A stretch of 11,066 bases of DNA from an uncultured Alistipes sp. (GCA_900769745.1 CAAGHX010000144.1:1-11066); one strand, 5' to 3'; shown: positions 1 through 7,341, counted from the stretch's first letter. The notes: a model not told the origin generated them from the letters alone. Numbers and translations are program-made.

Positions 1-859
1 CAGCATCGGCAGCAATAGCTGTGTGCTTTACCGCATCGCCAAAGTTGAGTTTCATATTCTCGTCAGCGAGCTTTACTGCACGCTCCGAAGCGTCAATCGA
101 GCATACCTCCACAGCACCTCCCGATGCGGCATACACCGAGAAGCCACCTGTGTAGCAGAATGTATTGAGCACCCTGCGGCCCTTCGCATAATGACGAACA
201 AGCTCACGGTTGTAACGCTGGTCGAGGAAGAAACCTGTCTTCTGACCCTCCTCCCAATTTACGAGAAACTTCTCGCCATTCTCCAACACGGTGTGGGTCT
301 TGTGATCTGAGTGTCCCCAGATATAACCATCGATAGCGTTCAAGCCAGCCTTGAAAGGTACGGTCTGAGAGCTCTTGTCGTAGATGGCTGTAATCTTGTC
401 GCCCATCACATTGTGGATAGCCTCAGCAATAGCCAAGCGCGAGATATACATACCAACCGAGTGGCACTGCACAACAGCTGTGTGGTCGTAGATATCGACA
501 ATCAAACCAGGCAGAGAGTCTCCCTCGCCGTGAACGAGTCGATAGCAGTTGGTCTGCTCATTCTCGGTAAGGTTGAGCGTACGACGCACATCGTAGGCTG
601 TGGCTATGCGATTGTTCCACCACTCCTGATTGATCTCCTCCTGCTCGAATGTAAGCACTCGCACAGCGATAGAGCCAATCTGATAGTGGCCACGAGCGAT
701 AAAGTCGCCCGCCTTGGTGAAGACATCTACAACCTCACCCTCCTTGATATCCTCGGCGTTGCACTTTACGCGCTCAATCGCACCCGAAAAAATCCAAGGG
801 TGGCGACGCATGAGCGACTCCTCTTTGCCTCGACGAAGGTAAATCTGTGTTGTAATCAT
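1..859 (-). CDS. RlmI-like class I SAM-dependent 23S rRNA methyltransferase, partial
   Basis: The start ATG is at 857-859. The frame stays open to base 1, so the C-terminal part (about 100 residues, judging from the family's roughly 390-400) lies outside the window. About 286 residues are visible. The N-terminal part (about 1-75) reads as a PUA RNA-binding domain, with HPWIFSGAI and a following GEVVDV strand. Next come family hallmarks EGDSLPGLIVDIY and EGQKTGFFLDQR, then the SAM-binding glycine-rich loop NTFCYTGGFSVYAA and the acidic strand end CSIDAS. In RlmI/YccW proteins these belong to a Rossmann methyltransferase making 5-methylcytosine in 23S rRNA. Later catalytic motifs are outside the window, so exact site specificity is inferred. 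The gene starts one base after the exonuclease stop, implying co-transcription and probably translational coupling. Family assignment is firm; the gene name is not. Confidence 0.9.
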   Translation of the reverse strand, partial: MITTQIYLRRGKEESLMRRHPWIFSGAIERVKCNAEDIKEGEVVDVFTKAGDFIARGHYQIGSIAVRVLTFEQEEINQEWWNNRIATAYDVRRTLNLTENEQTNCYRLVHGEGDSLPGLIVDIYDHTAVVQCHSVGMYISRLAIAEAIHNVMGDKITAIYDKSSQTVPFKAGLNAIDGYIWGHSDHKTHTVLENGEKFLVNWEEGQKTGFFLDQRYNRELVRHYAKGRRVLNTFCYTGGFSVYAASGGAVEVCSIDASERAVKLADENMKLNFGDAVKHTAIAADA

Positions 860-860
860 T

Positions 861-1712
861 TTATATCTGTTTTTCGTTATTTTCGCTACTCATGTGTGGT
901 CGTTTGCCACCATATCTTCTCTTGCGAGAGCTCCAGCTATGCTTCGAGGTAGATTTTTCCTTTATAGGCTGATTATCTGCCTGTTGTCCCTCTTGTGTTG
1001 ACTCGACCTTTGTCCTGAGCTTATAAGGGCGCTTGCGCTTAGAGATTTTGCTCGCTGTGGTAGTTACCACCTCACCGCTAACAGCTGGTGCCGATTGCTT
1101 CTCGGGCTTAGGCTCCTCCATCGATAGCTTAACACGGGGTGAGCTCATCAGCTTTTCGTAAATCTTGATGCAGACCCAAGCATCTGTCGCAGCATACATA
1201 CGCTGCTGAGGTGTGAGGGTGCTTGCCTCCCAGTTGCTGAGTCGCTGCGCCTTCGAGACTCGCTTACCAAGCACAATAGCCGAAAGCTTACGCAGACTCT
1301 TCTCCTCGATTCCCCAATCTGAGGCTATATGCTGCAAATCGACAAATCCACGCTCGGTAAAATTACGAAGAGTATGCAAGGCTCTTATATCACCAGCAAC
1401 ATCGGCTCCGATTTTGAGGATATTCTGATTGCTCAAGATGCGCAAAATATCCTTGTGGAGTCTCATTCTGCACAATCTTATGAGGTAGCATCTCTCGAAT
1501 GTTGAGAGCTGCAGCAATGCAACTCTGTTTGATACGCCAGCCTTGAATGAAGGACGCGTCTCGGTATCGAATCCTATGATGCTTTGCGACGATAGGTCAC
1601 GACACGCCTGCACGAGTTGCTCCTCTTTGTCGATGACGATTATCTCGCCATCGAAGCTCGCTGAGGGCAGCTCTGCTGTCTGTTCGTTTGATATGGTCGC
1701 AATATATGCCAT
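861..1712 (-). CDS. DEDDy 3'-5' exonuclease domain protein (RNase D-like) with basic C-terminal tail
   Basis: The chosen start is ATG at 1710-1712, giving 283 residues. A TTG four codons upstream (1724) is possible but less likely. The exonuclease domain covers about residues 24-195 and shows a complete DEDDy set: D49 and E51 in GFDTET (Exo I), D108 in GADVAGDIRAL (Exo II), and Y173 and D177 in YAATDAW (Exo III). Such domains trim RNA or DNA 3' ends with two metal ions. Bacterial RNase D also carries HRDC domains; none is visible here. Residues from about 200 on are low in hydrophobics, rich in Lys, Arg, Ser, Gln and Glu, and end in a cluster around RKRRYGGKRPH, which suggests a disordered nucleic-acid-binding tail. 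The gene lies 35 bases after recQ and one base before the rRNA methyltransferase. Whether it acts on RNA or DNA cannot be decided from sequence; the methyltransferase neighbour slightly favours RNA and RecQ favours DNA. Confidence 0.88.
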   Translation of the reverse strand: MAYIATISNEQTAELPSASFDGEIIVIDKEEQLVQACRDLSSQSIIGFDTETRPSFKAGVSNRVALLQLSTFERCYLIRLCRMRLHKDILRILSNQNILKIGADVAGDIRALHTLRNFTERGFVDLQHIASDWGIEEKSLRKLSAIVLGKRVSKAQRLSNWEASTLTPQQRMYAATDAWVCIKIYEKLMSSPRVKLSMEEPKPEKQSAPAVSGEVVTTTASKISKRKRPYKLRTKVESTQEGQQADNQPIKEKSTSKHSWSSRKRRYGGKRPHMSSENNEKQI

Positions 1713-1747
1713 TATGAAGTACAATCTATCGTAATTAGGCGGTAAAG

Positions 1748-3703
1748 TTACTCATTAATTACCAGTTTCCCTTCGTCGGAACGAGAAATTTTACCTTCCG
1801 ATGTCAAGTTGTCGATAGTTTCTACTATGAGCTGCGGCTCGCTACTCATTTTGCGGACTATTTCGCGAGCCGAGAGGCTCTGCTCCTTAAGCAACGAGAG
1901 TATATTTTCTGCAATCTTACTATTCACACTCTCGCCATTAGCCGCATTATCGCTACCGAGGCTCTTCTGTCGGCGCTTCTCGGCCAGACATATGTCGCAT
2001 ATTCCGCAAGGCTTGGCTTCTGTATCGCCAAAGTATCGTTGAATCTGCACGCTACGGCACTCCGTTTCATTGCCCGAATACTCCAGCATACTATTAAATC
2101 GTTCGCTCATAAGCTGCTTGCGGTGGATATACGTCTCGGGCGAGATGTAGAGGTCGTCGGTCGGCAGACGCTCCTCGTCGAAGAAAATCATTGGCGACGA
2201 GTTGGCTGGAATGTATCGTATGATTCGCATCTGCCACATACGTTTCAGCAGCTCCTTTACCTTCTCTACTTTGTAGCCCGTAAGGGTGGCTATTTCCTGC
2301 TCGTCGATAGCCTTAAACTCCGTGAAAATACCGTTGTAACGACGTAATATTGTGCGAATTATATGGTCGAGTTCTTGTCTGTCGATGCGTATCTTGTACA
2401 GATCGTCACGGGTGATGGTAAAGAGCACTCTTGCAGGATTTTCCATCTCCTCAATTAGCGACATATAGCCATTCTGCTGCAGCAGTTTGAGTGCCGCACG
2501 CACCTTGCCCGAATATATCTTTTCACGGCTGCAAAATTCGTGAATATTAAAGACATAGGAGTGGTAGAGGCCATCACCAATAGCGACCTGCAAATAGCTG
2601 CAAATCTGCTCATAGATATGCTTCACATCCTCCAATGGCGGGAACTCGGCATCGAATCGCTTGACAACCTTCTGCTCGTCATCCGAAGCAACCAAGAGTA
2701 GGGCATAGCTGCGTTTACCATCGCGACCGGCTCGTCCCGACTCCTGATAGTAGTTCTCCAGCGAATCACACATCGAGAAGTGCACCACAAAGCGAACATC
2801 TGCCTTGTCGATACCCATTCCAAAGGCGTTGGTGGCAACCATTATGCGCACCTTACCCGATGTCCACTCATCCTGTCTGAGATTACGCTCAGCGTAGGGT
2901 AGGCCTGCGTGGTAGAATGATGATGAAATACCCTCTTGTTGCAGAAGTGCCGAGAGTTGTTCACACCCCTCGCGAGTGCGCAAATAGACAATTCCGCTGC
3001 CCTCCACATTGCGTACGACGCGCAATAGTTGTTCATTCTTATCGTCGGTGTGACGCACTGAATATGAGAGATTTGGGCGCGAAAAACTACTGCGGATAAT
3101 ATTCTTACTACCAAAGCCTAGATGGCTCATGATATCATTAGTCACAAGATCGGTAGCCGACGCCGTAAGAGCCAAAACTGGAGCCTGAGGAATAAGCTTT
3201 CTAAGTTCGCCAATTCTGAGATATGAGGGTCGAAAATCGTATCCCCACTGCGAGATACAATGGGCCTCATCAACTGCCAAAAGCGACACCTTCATTCGCT
3301 GTACGCGCAAGCGGAATGCTTCGGTTGCAAGTCGCTCGGGGGCAACATACAAAAACTTCATGTCGCCATAGACGCAGTTGTCGAGAGCAATATCTATTTG
3401 GGTGTACGACATACCCGAGTGAATAGCCGTTGCTGGTATGCCCATTCTGCGAAGTCTATCGACCTGATCCTTCATCAGGGCAATAAGGGGAGTAATGACG
3501 ATACACAACCCTTTGCGAGCCATTGTAGGTACCTGGTAGGTGAGTGATTTTCCACCACCCGTTGGCATCAGAGCCAACGTATCGTTACCTGCCATAACTG
3601 AGTTGATTATAGCACTTTGCCCCGGGCGAAAGTCGCTATATCCCCAATACTTCGCAAGTGTTTCGCGAAGAGTCTGCTCGATGTTATGGTCAATCTGGTT
3701 CAT
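1748..3703 (-). CDS. recQ: RecQ-family ATP-dependent DNA helicase, no recognisable HRDC domain
   Basis: The start is ATG at 3701-3703 (MNQIDHN, 651 residues). An in-frame extension upstream to 3805 would run into the opposite gene and looks noncoding. Superfamily 2 helicase motifs are intact: FRPGQ (25-29), Walker A TGGGKS (48-53), TPLIALMKDQ (71-80), DEAH (145-148) with the RecQ aromatic-rich loop SQWGYDFRPS, LTASAT, ATNAFGMGIDKADVRF, and the arginine-finger motif QESGRAGRDG (320-329). The zinc site is present as C549, C566, C569 and C572 (CX16CX2CX2C). It sits about 170 residues later than in E. coli RecQ because a long helical, winged-helix-like section (about 345-540) intervenes. The last 75 residues look like a small winged helix rather than HRDC. 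The family unwinds DNA 3'-5' in recombination and fork repair. This is the first gene of a leftward run with the exonuclease and methyltransferase. Bacteroidota often have more than one RecQ, so orthology to E. coli RecQ is less sure than the family. Confidence 0.93.
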   Translation of the reverse strand: MNQIDHNIEQTLRETLAKYWGYSDFRPGQSAIINSVMAGNDTLALMPTGGGKSLTYQVPTMARKGLCIVITPLIALMKDQVDRLRRMGIPATAIHSGMSYTQIDIALDNCVYGDMKFLYVAPERLATEAFRLRVQRMKVSLLAVDEAHCISQWGYDFRPSYLRIGELRKLIPQAPVLALTASATDLVTNDIMSHLGFGSKNIIRSSFSRPNLSYSVRHTDDKNEQLLRVVRNVEGSGIVYLRTREGCEQLSALLQQEGISSSFYHAGLPYAERNLRQDEWTSGKVRIMVATNAFGMGIDKADVRFVVHFSMCDSLENYYQESGRAGRDGKRSYALLLVASDDEQKVVKRFDAEFPPLEDVKHIYEQICSYLQVAIGDGLYHSYVFNIHEFCSREKIYSGKVRAALKLLQQNGYMSLIEEMENPARVLFTITRDDLYKIRIDRQELDHIIRTILRRYNGIFTEFKAIDEQEIATLTGYKVEKVKELLKRMWQMRIIRYIPANSSPMIFFDEERLPTDDLYISPETYIHRKQLMSERFNSMLEYSGNETECRSVQIQRYFGDTEAKPCGICDICLAEKRRQKSLGSDNAANGESVNSKIAENILSLLKEQSLSAREIVRKMSSEPQLIVETIDNLTSEGKISRSDEGKLVINE

Positions 3704-3708
3704 AAGTG

Positions 3709-3716
3709 CAAAAATA
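3709..3716 (-). promoter_or_regulatory. Possible Bacteroidota -7 box for recQ
   Basis: Read on the minus strand, bases 3716 to 3709 are TATTTTTG, an exact match to the Bacteroides -7 consensus TAnnTTTG. It lies only five bases before the recQ ATG, so transcripts would start at or very near the start codon (leaderless). No convincing -33 TTTG lies at the usual spacing, and the region is AT-rich enough for a chance match. Confidence 0.25.
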
Positions 3717-3750
3717 ATAAAAAAGAGCGTGAGTTGATTATATTTTTTCT

Positions 3751-3758
3751 TATATTTG
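3751..3758 (+). promoter_or_regulatory. Probable Bacteroidota -7 box for the metal-handling cassette
   Basis: The bases TATATTTG match the Bacteroides housekeeping -7 consensus TAnnTTTG exactly. They lie 26 bases before the ATG at 3785, which would give a leader of roughly 20 bases. The only nearby TTG (3734-3736) is 14 bases upstream, shorter than the usual 19-21 base spacing from the -33 box, so the upstream element is weak or absent. I see no clear palindromic operator for a metal regulator in this 81-base divergent region. Confidence 0.4.
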
Positions 3759-3784
3759 CTGATATTAAACTGGTGAATTGTGCT

Positions 3785-4051
3785 ATGAGAATAAAACAGG
3801 GCCATAAGGTTAGAGAGATAGCCGGCGAGAAGGTGGTGATTATGCAGGGCCTGAGTGGCGTTGATATGACCCGCGTTATCGCTTTAAATGATAGCTCTAT
3901 CTTATTATGGAACAACCTTTTAGATGTTGACTTCTCAGCGGATGACGTAAAGCGCATTTTGCTTGAAAGTTATGATGTAGAGGAGGCTGTTGCTGCCGCC
4001 GATGCTCAGGCTTGGATAGAGAAGATGCAGCAGGCTGGCCTAGTGGAGTAG
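3785..4051 (+). CDS. PqqD-like small protein (RRE-type winged helix)
   Basis: The protein has 88 residues from ATG at 3785; earlier in-frame starts overlap recQ and add unlikely sequence. The layout fits the PqqD family: an N-terminal strand pair (residues about 7-22, GEKVVIMQG), the characteristic helix entry ALNDSSILLWNNL (33-45), then helices around DVKRILLESYDV and a final AQAWIEKMQQAGLV. PqqD-type domains are RiPP recognition elements (RREs): in characterised systems they bind a precursor-peptide leader and present it to a radical SAM enzyme. No radical SAM gene or obvious precursor peptide is present nearby, so peptide-maturation function is not supported; many Bacteroidota carry such stand-alone proteins. 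No signal peptide is seen, so it should be cytoplasmic. The stop is followed after three bases by the next ATG, making it part of the downstream operon. Family call is reasonably sure; role unknown. Confidence 0.75.
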   Translation: MRIKQGHKVREIAGEKVVIMQGLSGVDMTRVIALNDSSILLWNNLLDVDFSADDVKRILLESYDVEEAVAAADAQAWIEKMQQAGLVE

Positions 4052-4054
4052 GAT

Positions 4055-4507
4055 ATGACGAACAAGATTTTTAAAATAGTTGCTGCTGGTTTTACGCTGC
4101 TTCTGTATCTCTCGACTATCGTAGCGAGCGATATGGCTGCGTTGACGTGCAGTTGTTCGGAATTTCTTGCTCGCGCAGAACATCACATCCATAGCTCAAA
4201 TCACGAAGGATGCAGCTGCTGCCATTGCGACTGCAGCCTGAACGATGTGGTATTGCAAAAAGATGATTGCAGCTGCGATCACGACCACACCAACGATGTT
4301 GAGCTCTACACGATGCCACGTCTTGGCGATGATGATGGTTCGTTGAGATTTGTTTGGGCAATGCTCTATGCTATCGACTGTTCAGATAGCGACGCAAGAT
4401 GCGATGCCGATGCGAAATCCATTAGCTACGGGGCCTATCTCTTGCCCCCGTTACGGGCTGCTTATCTGGGTAGCTCCTCATTGCGCGCTCCACCAGCGTT
4501 GGTATAA
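4055..4507 (+). CDS. Exported Cys/His-rich small protein, putative metal binder
   Basis: The protein has 150 residues. Residues 1-25 form a signal peptide or membrane anchor (KIFKIVAAGFTLLLYLS core). The mature part holds 11 cysteines (32, 34, 53, 55, 56, 58, 60, 72, 74, 109, 116) and 7 histidines, concentrated in CSCCHCDC (53-60) and CSCDHDH (72-78), with an acidic stretch near 92-94. It ends in a proline-containing tail with LLPPLRA and LRAPPALV. This composition suggests binding of soft or transition metals in the periplasm or at the outer membrane. Small Bacteroidota proteins with CC clusters and a PP tail (for example the HYC_CC_PP type) commonly sit beside metal-linked TonB receptors, and this resembles them, but I cannot confirm family membership by eye. 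It starts three bases after the PqqD-like gene and 51 bases before the receptor gene. The metal is not identifiable. The gene call is strong because of its tight packing; the function is inferred. Confidence 0.72.
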   Translation: MTNKIFKIVAAGFTLLLYLSTIVASDMAALTCSCSEFLARAEHHIHSSNHEGCSCCHCDCSLNDVVLQKDDCSCDHDHTNDVELYTMPRLGDDDGSLRFVWAMLYAIDCSDSDARCDADAKSISYGAYLLPPLRAAYLGSSSLRAPPALV

Positions 4508-4558
4508 TTGTGAAGTGAGGCGGTTTAGATCTGCTTCAGAGAATCAGTTATATTAAAT

Positions 4559-6934
4559 ATGCGCAAGATTATGAAAATCAAGAATATAATATTTTGTTTA
4601 CTGGGTTTTATGCTGAGTGTGAATGCATTGGCTCAGAATGTAACCGGTACGGTGCGTGATGCCGAATCGGGCGAGGTGCTTGTTGGTGCTGTTGTCTATT
4701 GGGACAAGACGACGGTAGGTGCAACGTGCAATGTAGATGGAAAGTATGCTATCTATCGTGTTAAGGGCTACGATATGCTTGTGGCCAGCTATGTTGGTTA
4801 TGCCAACGACACAATCCGTGTCGAGCAGGGCGCCACACAGGTGGATTTTAAGCTTAAGGCCGATGCACAGATCGAGGAGGTTGTTGTAGATGGTAACTTG
4901 GGAAACTATATCAACCACGAGAGCGTATTGAAGGGCGAGACAATCTCGTTTGCAGGATTGTGTAAAATGGCTTGCTGTAACCTGGCTGAGAGCTTCGAGA
5001 ATTCGGCTTCGGTGACGGTGGGTTATAGCGACGCTATCTCGGGTGCTCGCCAGATTAAGATGCTCGGTTTGACAGGAACATATACCCAGATTCTCGATGA
5101 GAATCGTCCTATTATGCGTGGCCTCGGTGCACCATACGGCTTGAACTATACACCAGGTATGTGGCTCAATTCGATTCAGGTATCGAAGGGTGTAACATCA
5201 GTTACTGCGGGTCACGAGGCTATCACGGGCCAAATTAATTTGGAGCATCGCAAGCCTACCGACGAGGAACGTTTGTTCCTTAATCTATATTTCGATAGCG
5301 AGCTTAGACCCGAGATAAATATCTCATCGGCAATACCTTTGACCGAGGATAAGCGACTCTCGACAGTGATTTTGGCCCACGGCTCGATGGATACACGTTC
5401 ACACGATATGAACCACGACGGTTTCCGCGACCTCCCTAAGGCTAATCAGATTAACATCGCTAACAAATGGTTGTGGCAGACCAACAACGGCGCTCAGATT
5501 CGTTGGGGCTGGAAGTATGTTGACGAGAATCGTTTGGGCGGTCAGACAGAGTATCAGAAGTCGAGATACGACGAGATGCGAGAGAGCCTTTCGGTTTATG
5601 GTTCGCATATGGACAACTCGGGCGTGAATGCCTATTTCAAGTTTGGTATGCCAGTTGGAGCTGCTATCTTTGATGAGGAGTCGAAGGAGGAGTTGCGCTC
5701 GAATGTGGCATTCGTTTTCGATTACAATCGTTTCAGCGAGGATGCATATTTCGGTTTGAACAACTACGATGCACACGACAATGCTTGGTGGGCCAACCTG
5801 ATGTATGCTCACTACTTCAACACTCGCTCTTCGATGATTTTCGGCGTTTCAGCATCGCTGACCAATAGCGACGAGAATCTCCTCAATGAGGTTGTGACTG
5901 GCAACGAGCAGGCGAGTGGCTTGCCAATGAGAAGCTACATATCAACTCACAACCAAATGAGCTACATCGAGCCTGGAGCATACGCTGAGTACACATATTC
6001 ATTGCCTGAAAAGTTCTCGCTCGTGTTGGGCGTTCGCGGCGACTGGATGGGTGCAAAGAATAACAAGGATGGTGTAGTTGATGGAACTTCGGCTTACTAT
6101 ACACCTAAGCAGAGCTTTGTATTCACACCCCGTTCGCACATCAAGTGGAACATCACTCCAACAACCGTATTGCGTGCGTCGGCAGGTTTGGGATACCGCC
6201 GAGCTAGCATTATAACCGACAATATCTGGATGCTTGCAACAGGACGTAAAATTTTGGTAACAGACCTCAATGATGATATCGAAAAGGCACTCACAGCAGG
6301 TGGTAGTCTTACACAGGATATCGCTTTGGGTGGCTACTCAGATGCAACGCTCAGCTTCGACTATTTCCGCACACAGCTCTACAACACAGTGCTTGCCGAT
6401 CAGGAGTTGGCAGGTGCAGATGTACACATCTACAACACCGATAATCGCTCATTCACTGATACTTACCAGGTGGATTTCCAGTGGACTGCGCTACGTGGAT
6501 TGGATATCTTCGCCACATTCCGCTACACAAATAGCCTTGTTACGCTGATGCGCGATGGAGTAGCTTACGAGGTGGAGCGACCTCTCACAAGCCGCTACAA
6601 GACACTGCTTAACTTGCAGTATGCAACTCCATATCGTCGTTGGGTATTCGATGTTACAGCACAGCTCAATGGTCCTATGCGTCGTCCATCGTTGGATGGT
6701 GATTTGAGCCGCAGGGAGCTCTCGCCAGCATACCCAATGTTCTATGCTCAGGTGAGCCGTAAGATTAGCAGCTGGGAGATTTACCTCGGTTGTGAGAACA
6801 TCGGCAACTATATGCAGCAGGATCCTATCTTGAATGCCGCCGACCCATTCTCGCCAGCGTTCAACTCGTCGAGCGTGTGGGGTCCACTAATGGGACGTAA
6901 GTTCTATATCGGTTTGCGATTTAACCTCTACTAA
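4559..6934 (+). CDS. TonB-dependent outer-membrane receptor, metal-associated type
   Basis: The protein has 791 residues from ATG at 4559; an ATG four codons later (4571) is an equally plausible start. A signal peptide ends at ALA-Q (residue 25/26). Residues about 27-100 are a carboxypeptidase-regulatory-like beta-sandwich (GTVRDAESGEVLVGA, then DGKYAI and VASYVGY). IEEVVVDG (105-112) looks like a TonB box. The plug follows (about 113-230), with C135, C139 and C140 in LCKMACCNLAESFE and typical plug sequence TGTYTQILDENRP and ITGQINLE. The rest is a beta-barrel with alternating aromatic strands, ending in FYIGLRFNLY, an aromatic C-terminus typical of outer-membrane barrels. TBDRs import scarce ligands using TonB-ExbBD energy. 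No SusD partner is present, which argues against glycan uptake. Flanking Cys/His-rich and HMA proteins point to a metal or metal complex. The receptor family is certain; the ligand is inferred. Confidence 0.93.
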   Translation: MRKIMKIKNIIFCLLGFMLSVNALAQNVTGTVRDAESGEVLVGAVVYWDKTTVGATCNVDGKYAIYRVKGYDMLVASYVGYANDTIRVEQGATQVDFKLKADAQIEEVVVDGNLGNYINHESVLKGETISFAGLCKMACCNLAESFENSASVTVGYSDAISGARQIKMLGLTGTYTQILDENRPIMRGLGAPYGLNYTPGMWLNSIQVSKGVTSVTAGHEAITGQINLEHRKPTDEERLFLNLYFDSELRPEINISSAIPLTEDKRLSTVILAHGSMDTRSHDMNHDGFRDLPKANQINIANKWLWQTNNGAQIRWGWKYVDENRLGGQTEYQKSRYDEMRESLSVYGSHMDNSGVNAYFKFGMPVGAAIFDEESKEELRSNVAFVFDYNRFSEDAYFGLNNYDAHDNAWWANLMYAHYFNTRSSMIFGVSASLTNSDENLLNEVVTGNEQASGLPMRSYISTHNQMSYIEPGAYAEYTYSLPEKFSLVLGVRGDWMGAKNNKDGVVDGTSAYYTPKQSFVFTPRSHIKWNITPTTVLRASAGLGYRRASIITDNIWMLATGRKILVTDLNDDIEKALTAGGSLTQDIALGGYSDATLSFDYFRTQLYNTVLADQELAGADVHIYNTDNRSFTDTYQVDFQWTALRGLDIFATFRYTNSLVTLMRDGVAYEVERPLTSRYKTLLNLQYATPYRRWVFDVTAQLNGPMRRPSLDGDLSRRELSPAYPMFYAQVSRKISSWEIYLGCENIGNYMQQDPILNAADPFSPAFNSSSVWGPLMGRKFYIGLRFNLY

Positions 6935-7027
6935 TAAGGGCAAAAGGGGCGAAATAGGACAAGACAGTGGCTATGCTGCCGCAAAACAAAGAGAAACAAA
7001 ATTATAAACCAATAAAACTTTAACGCG

Positions 7028-7330
7028 ATGAAAAAGATTTTAATGTTCTGCCTCTTGGCAGTTATGAGCTTCGGCGTAGCTGATGCAATGGCCCAGAAGA
7101 AATCAAGTGCAGCTTTGAAGACTACAATTTTTATGACCAACGTAGATTGCGAGGGTTGCGCTAAGAAGATTACCGACACTTTGCCATACACTAAGGGTGT
7201 GAAGGATGTGAAGGTTGATGTAAAGAGCAAGAAGGTTACTGTGACTTACGACGCTACAAAGACCAGCGACGCAGCTCTTATCAAGGCTTTCGACAAGGTG
7301 AAGATCAAGGCCGAGGTTGCTAAGAAATAA
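7028..7330 (+). CDS. Exported heavy-metal-associated (HMA) domain protein
   Basis: The protein has 100 residues with a clear signal peptide (KKILMFCLLAVMSFGVADA), predicted to be cut after AMA at residue 22. The mature part is a single ferredoxin-like HMA domain (about 30-98). The metal loop is NVDCEGC, with C41 and C44 matching the CxxC of Cu(I)/Zn/Cd chaperones, followed by the helix AKKITDTL, the strand VKDVKVDVKSKKVTVTYD and a second helix. It ends Lys-rich. Known HMA proteins pass soft metal ions to partners; here the signal peptide places it in the periplasm, next to the receptor product. A 93-base A-rich gap separates it from the receptor gene with no terminator visible, so co-transcription is likely. 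An intrinsic terminator follows. A MerP-like or CopZ-like role is possible, but the metal cannot be read from sequence. Confidence 0.9.
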   Translation: MKKILMFCLLAVMSFGVADAMAQKKSSAALKTTIFMTNVDCEGCAKKITDTLPYTKGVKDVKVDVKSKKVTVTYDATKTSDAALIKAFDKVKIKAEVAKK

Positions 7331-7341
7331 GTGTATTCTCG

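Noticed and set aside
311..952. A 213-codon open frame on the plus strand
   Set aside because: It is antisense to the RlmI-like methyltransferase gene, which runs through this region with recognisable motifs.
3704..3805. N-terminal extension of RecQ by 34 residues
   Set aside because: It would overlap the opposite PqqD-like start, has AT-rich biased composition, and the ATG at 3703 gives a normal RecQ N-terminus.
3785..4507. A RiPP biosynthesis locus formed by the PqqD-like gene and the Cys-rich gene
   Set aside because: There is no radical SAM, protease or dedicated exporter in the window, and the Cys-rich protein has a signal peptide rather than a typical leader. Kept only as a low-weight possibility.
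5399..5812. A 137-codon open frame on the minus strand
   Set aside because: It is antisense to the receptor barrel and has no recognisable domain or promoter.
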